DNA from: Pirellulaceae bacterium
Lineage (GTDB): Bacteria > Planctomycetota > Planctomycetia > Pirellulales > Pirellulaceae
Assembly: GCA_018402565.1 (NCBI GenBank)
Contig: JAGYIQ010000002.1
Span: 930,001-994,000 of the forward strand
DNA: 64,000 nucleotides
Direction: 5' to 3'
Positions 60,284 through 64,000 of the stretch are shown here, piece by piece (position 1 is the stretch's first letter; each line of letters starts with the position of its first letter). A program made the position numbers and the translations under genes. The notes beneath the pieces were generated by a model. That model worked only from the letters and a program-made list of their open reading frames with translations, was not told where the DNA came from and searched no databases.

Positions 60284-61249
60284 TCAGGGCTTGCGCCGCA
60301 GGACCGCTGTGACGGGGAAATGGTCCGATGGGGTACGCCCGTCGCGCTGCGTGCGATCGATCGCTGCCGCAATCACCTGCCAGCGATCGCAGGCAGCAAC
60401 CCAATCGATCCGGGCACCGCGGGTTGTCTTTGGATCAAAGCCGCTGAAGGTACCCTCGTCGGTACCACGCTCCGGCTGCCGCTGTCGGTAGGTATCCACC
60501 AGGGCCGGCTGGCCTGGCTCCGCCGCCGCAAACAAAGCGGCATAAGGTGGACTGTCCTCGCCCGCATTGAAGTCGCCTGTCACAATCAGATGATGATCGG
60601 CGGCCAACTCCAACGCCTTCCTGCGGATCAAACGAGCCGACTCCAACCGAGCCTCCTGGCCACGGTGATCAAAGTGCGTGTTGAACCAAGCGATCGGCGC
60701 CGCATCCGGTTGGCGAAGATCACGCAACTTGACCCAGGTCACCATCCGCGGCAACGAAGTATCCCACGAGCGGCTGCCGATCTCCTCCGGCGTTTCACTC
60801 AACCAAAAGTGCCCCACCGCCAGCTTCTCGAAGCGATCGCGTTTCCAGTAAATCGCCATCATTTCGCCAGCCACCTGGCCATCGTCGCGGCCCACCCCCG
60901 CACAGTCGTAATCCGATAACTTCTCAGCCAAAAAATCCCGCTGATCCGCCAAAGTCTCTTGCGTACCCAACAAATCGGGATCGAAGGCGCGGATGGTCTC
61001 GACCACCAAGTCCTGCCGCAACGGCCAGCGATTCTCGCCGTCGTTGGCCGTACCAAAACGAATGTTGAAACTCATGACACGGACGTCACTCGACGCCGAC
61101 TCCGTCGTCTCGGTGGACTGGCCCCACACGACCGGGCTGGCTGCCAAACCCGCCAACACCAATAGCCACACCGCCGAGACCTGCAGGAGAATGAGGCGTG
61201 AGCCCCCTTTCCATCGGTCATTTGATCCGTTCGGTCGCCAGCTTCCCAT
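60284..61249 (-). CDS. Secreted endonuclease/exonuclease/phosphatase family protein
   Basis: 321-aa EEP-fold phosphohydrolase. The conserved catalytic residues are in VMSFNIRFG, LGTQETL, FNTHFDHRG, IVTGDFNAG and TPSDHFPVTAVL. A signal peptide precedes the domain (LQVSAVWLLVLAGLAASPVV, cleavage near VWG-Q). GGAGGAGTGGTG immediately before the ATG at 61249 fixes the start; the open frame further upstream to 62143 overlaps the cytochrome gene antisense and is rejected. Substrates in this fold range from nucleic acids to sphingolipids and inositol phosphates; not determinable here. Confidence 0.9.
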   Translation of the reverse strand: MGSWRPNGSNDRWKGGSRLILLQVSAVWLLVLAGLAASPVVWGQSTETTESASSDVRVMSFNIRFGTANDGENRWPLRQDLVVETIRAFDPDLLGTQETLADQRDFLAEKLSDYDCAGVGRDDGQVAGEMMAIYWKRDRFEKLAVGHFWLSETPEEIGSRSWDTSLPRMVTWVKLRDLRQPDAAPIAWFNTHFDHRGQEARLESARLIRRKALELAADHHLIVTGDFNAGEDSPPYAALFAAAEPGQPALVDTYRQRQPERGTDEGTFSGFDPKTTRGARIDWVAACDRWQVIAAAIDRTQRDGRTPSDHFPVTAVLRRKP

Positions 61250-61561
61250 CACCACTCCTCCAAAGTTTAAGTACCCACCCCAGCGAAAATTGCCTTGTGC
61301 CATTACCCTCAGTTTAGCCCAAAGCCAACCCAGGTTCACCTCCGCGCCGCGGCACAGCCGCCACCTTTGTTGACATTCGCGGGCGTGGCAATAAGAATCA
61401 ACGCCGTACAACGCGACTGCCGGACGGAGCAAAACGCCCCACCGCCCGCCGCACAGCACCCGCCCCACAGCACCCGCCCCACAGCATCCGCCCCACAGCA
61501 TCCGCCCCACAGCAACCGCCTCACAGCATCCGCCCCCCTCCCACCTTTGATCGGTCTGACG
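61250..61561. other. Divergent gap with a 15-bp tandem array
   Basis: There is no gene. About 61455-61541 holds CACAGCACCCGCCCC and variants (CACAGCATCCGCCCC), about six copies. The promoters of both divergent genes must lie here. Confidence 0.75.
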
Positions 61562-64000
61562 ATGTCGCGACTCTGGATGATCGCTTGCTGCTCCTACCTC
61601 ACCCTCGCTGGGCTCGGCACCGGTTTCAACAACAATCTCCGCCCGAGCGCCCTCGATCCGTCCTCGGCGACGGAAGCGGACACGACGGAGACGGCCCCCG
61701 TTCGAGTCGACGAAGACTTGGATTTTCGCCAGCACATCCTGCCGATCCTGGGCGATCATTGCCTGACCTGCCACGGCTTCGACGAGGGGACTCGAGCGGG
61801 CGGCCTGCGTTTGGACCAACGGGACGCGGCCCTGGCCGGTGGCGACTCGGGCCTGCCAGCCATCGTCCCCGAGGATGCCGACGCCAGTGAACTGTTGGCC
61901 CGGATCTTCAGCGACGATCCCGGCGTGATCATGCCGCCGCCCGGCACCCAGCCGCCGCTGAACGATTCGCAGCGCGAGTTGCTCCGCCGGTGGATCCAGG
62001 CCGGCGCCCCCTACGCCCAACACTGGGGCTTTATCCCTCCCGTGCAACGTCCCCTGCCCGACCTGCACTGGCCGCATGTCACCACAGAACACACAACAGA
62101 CCACACGACAGACCACACAACAGACCACACCGCAAAAGCCCAAGCGAACGCTGCGACAGGCGGCACGACAGGCGACACGACAGGCGACACGACAGGCGAC
62201 ACGGCCGGAGCGTCCCGCGCGGTCGGCGAAACCTCAGCCATCGATCGCTGGGTCTTGCAGGGCCTGCAGCGTCAAGGCGAGAGCCCCGCACCCCCGGCCC
62301 CTCCCGCACAACTGGCGCGTCGACTCTACCTGGACCTGATCGGCCTGCCACCCTCGCCCGCCGAACTGCAACGCTATCGGGAAGTCGGCCACGAGCAGAC
62401 CGTGGAGGAACTGCTGCAGCGGCCCCAATACGGCGAACGCTGGGCCCGACTCTGGCTGGACGCGGCCCGCTACTCCGACACCAACGGCTACGAGAAAGAT
62501 CTCCGCCGCGACCAGTGGATCTGGCGCGACTGGGTCGTAGACGCCTACAATCGCGACCTGCCCTACGATCAATTCATCATCGAACAAATCGCAGGCGACC
62601 TATTGCCCAACGCCACGCCGCAGCAAGTCATCGCCACGGGCTTCCTCCGCAACAGCATGCTCAATGAAGAAGGCGCGATTATCCCCGAAGAATTTCGCCT
62701 GGCCGAAATGTTCGATCGGCTGGACTGTGTCGGCAAAGCCGTGTTAGGCCTAACAACTCAGTGCGCTCAATGCCACACGCACAAGTTCGATCCGTTGACC
62801 CACACGGAATACTTTGGCCTCTTCGCGTTTCTCAACAACAGCTACGAGGCCCAGTCCTGGGTCTACTCGCCCGCCGACGAACAACGGCGACAAGAGCTGC
62901 TGGCCGCCATCGCCGCGGCCGAAGACGCCGCCCTGCCCTGCCCGCCGGCCGGTGAGCCAGCAGTCGGTCAGCCTGATGCATGGCTGCCTCAACTCTGGGA
63001 CTGGGCGGCCCAACTGCAGGCCAACTCACCCACTTGGGAGGTCGTCCGCATGGACGATCTGGGCAGCGTCAGCGGACTCAACCATCCCGTCCAACAGGAG
63101 GATGGCTCGATCCTGATGCTGGGACACACCAGCGGCGATGTCTACTTTTTGGCCACACCCGAGCTGGCCGGAGTCACCGGACTGCAGCTGGAAATCCTCA
63201 CACACGGCGATCTGCCGTTCCGTGGACCCGGCCGCAGTTCCGTCGGCACCTGGGATGTCGCGGAACTCGAGGTCTGGACACGAGCCGACGGCCAAGCGGA
63301 GTGGCAGAAAGAGACCTTGGTCAATCCCTCCGCCGACGCCGCGGATCTCGACACCTCCGCCCCCGACGCCAAACAGAAGGGCGGCCCCGTCGCCTTCCTG
63401 ATCGATGGTCAAGACTCGACCACTTGGCGAATCGATCGGGGCCGCGGCCGACGCAACCAGGACTCCGTGGCCGTGGTCCAATTCGCCGCCCCGCTGGTCC
63501 ATCCCCCCGGCACCCAGGTCAAGTTCGTCTTGCGGATGGGCGCCATGGTCGGCTGCTGCCGCCTCAGCTTGACCACCACTCCCGCCCCCCAGACACCGGC
63601 CGTGGATTACTCCGCGCAAAGAATTGTTAGGACGATGGACTTCTCCGGCCAGGATCCGACAGCCGCTTGGGAGCGACTGAGCCCAGAGCAACAGCGGACA
63701 CTCCGCCGCGTCTGGCGACAAACCAGCGGACAATTCCCAGCGGTGGACCAAGCCATCACCGCCTTGTGGGAACAGTACCCCGAGCCCCATACCTCGGTGT
63801 TGCACTTGCAGGAACGTCCGCCGCAACAGGCCCGCGTCACCTACCTGCTGGATCGTGGCCATTGGAACTCGCCGACGACCCCCGTTCCGCCGCACACCCC
63901 CCAGTTCCTGCATCCGCTGGCCCCCTCCCGCGGAGAGGACGGCGTTCTCGGCCCAGACGAACCGCCCCGTCTGCAGTTCGCGCGGTGGCTGGTCAGTCGC
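61562..64000 (+). CDS. Planctomycete-type cytochrome c / DUF1549 / DUF1553 protein, N-terminal part
   Basis: The first 813 residues are visible; the gene continues beyond the window. After an N-terminal hydrophobic segment comes PSCyt1 with the heme motif CLTCH (67-71, in PILGDHCLTCHGFDEG). A disordered linker has HTTD and TTGD tetrapeptide repeats (12-bp DNA periods, 62080-62205). The DUF1549/PSCyt2 domain follows (RLYLDLIGLPPSPAELQRY, NEEGAIIPEEFRLAEMFDRL), with a second heme motif CAQCH at 401-405. A beta-rich insert comes next; the final visible residues (PDEPPRLQFARWLVSR) begin DUF1553. Such proteins are exported and thought to bind c-type heme; the reaction is unknown. Confidence 0.93.
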   Translation, partial: MSRLWMIACCSYLTLAGLGTGFNNNLRPSALDPSSATEADTTETAPVRVDEDLDFRQHILPILGDHCLTCHGFDEGTRAGGLRLDQRDAALAGGDSGLPAIVPEDADASELLARIFSDDPGVIMPPPGTQPPLNDSQRELLRRWIQAGAPYAQHWGFIPPVQRPLPDLHWPHVTTEHTTDHTTDHTTDHTAKAQANAATGGTTGDTTGDTTGDTAGASRAVGETSAIDRWVLQGLQRQGESPAPPAPPAQLARRLYLDLIGLPPSPAELQRYREVGHEQTVEELLQRPQYGERWARLWLDAARYSDTNGYEKDLRRDQWIWRDWVVDAYNRDLPYDQFIIEQIAGDLLPNATPQQVIATGFLRNSMLNEEGAIIPEEFRLAEMFDRLDCVGKAVLGLTTQCAQCHTHKFDPLTHTEYFGLFAFLNNSYEAQSWVYSPADEQRRQELLAAIAAAEDAALPCPPAGEPAVGQPDAWLPQLWDWAAQLQANSPTWEVVRMDDLGSVSGLNHPVQQEDGSILMLGHTSGDVYFLATPELAGVTGLQLEILTHGDLPFRGPGRSSVGTWDVAELEVWTRADGQAEWQKETLVNPSADAADLDTSAPDAKQKGGPVAFLIDGQDSTTWRIDRGRGRRNQDSVAVVQFAAPLVHPPGTQVKFVLRMGAMVGCCRLSLTTTPAPQTPAVDYSAQRIVRTMDFSGQDPTAAWERLSPEQQRTLRRVWRQTSGQFPAVDQAITALWEQYPEPHTSVLHLQERPPQQARVTYLLDRGHWNSPTTPVPPHTPQFLHPLAPSRGEDGVLGPDEPPRLQFARWLVSR
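62080..62205. repeat. Two 12-bp in-frame tandem arrays within the cytochrome gene
   Basis: CACACAACAGAC repeats about 3.5 times (HTTD), and ACGACAGGCGAC repeats about 3.5 times (TTGD), in the linker between PSCyt1 and DUF1549. Confidence 0.92.

Noticed and set aside
61250..62143. N-terminal extension of the EEP-family gene to 619 residues
   Set aside because: It overlaps the cytochrome gene antisense and a tandem array; GGAGGAG before the ATG at 61249 and a signal peptide there fix the start.

Overview
The window looks like a chromosome segment from a planctomycete, most likely a Pirellulales-type organism (inference from gene content; no rRNA is present). The evidence is a cytochrome-c/DUF1549-type giant protein at the right edge, a FloA flotillin followed by a low-complexity partner, a eukaryote-like IleRS, a class II DAHP synthase, an inverse-autotransporter-like beta-helix protein, many secreted proteins of unknown function, and wide gaps full of short tandem repeats. 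GC is high (about 60% by eye). I found no tRNA, rRNA, CRISPR, prophage or transposase gene.

Layout. 1-1.7 kb: the start of a YciI-like gene, a 13-copy array of 106-bp hairpin units and a MITE-like element. 1.7-7.4 kb (minus): class II DAHP synthase, S9 peptidase, CaCA antiporter. 7.6-12 kb (plus): PTPS/QueD-like enzyme, floA, floA partner, membrane GDPD. 12.1-15.5 kb: ecotin, SulP transporter, DUF6428 protein. 15.7-23 kb: a hypothetical gene, an M41-like metalloprotease, a minus-strand operon (871-aa secreted protein, methyltransferase, DUF2156 protein) and an FtsQ-like membrane protein. 23.3-30.3 kb: ktrB-ktrA facing an operon of ABC ATPase, ABC permease, RCK potassium channel and comF. 30.4-37 kb: hydrolase, PH-domain protein, nrdR, thioredoxin lipoprotein, msrB, a repeat-filled kilobase and a SUFU-like protein. 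37-49.7 kb: desaturase, large beta-helix surface protein, methyltransferase, aldo/keto reductase, SpoU methyltransferase with msrA, an unknown gene, a cupin and an ECF sigma factor. 49.9-59.2 kb: rpmF, rpsA, a small membrane protein, a secreted esterase-like protein, an acidic protein and ileS. 59.2-64 kb: a decayed PhoD fragment, PhyH, a secreted EEP-family protein and the DUF1549 cytochrome.

Functional threads: potassium uptake and gating (KtrAB plus an RCK channel); an exported methionine-sulfoxide repair set (MsrA, MsrB, thioredoxin lipoprotein); envelope proteins (SulP, ecotin, S9 peptidase, beta-helix protein, FloA).

The most striking non-genic feature is the repeat landscape. At least three dispersed palindromic families (called P1, P2 and P3 here) and the 106-bp hairpin array (P4) are present. 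P1 or P2 occupies four of the eight gaps between convergent genes, and in several cases the element carries or abuts the stop codon of the neighbouring gene. A second pervasive layer is short tandem repeats. Inside genes their periods are 12, 15 or 18 bp and frame is kept; in gaps, periods such as 7, 8, 13, 14, 16 and 19 bp also occur.
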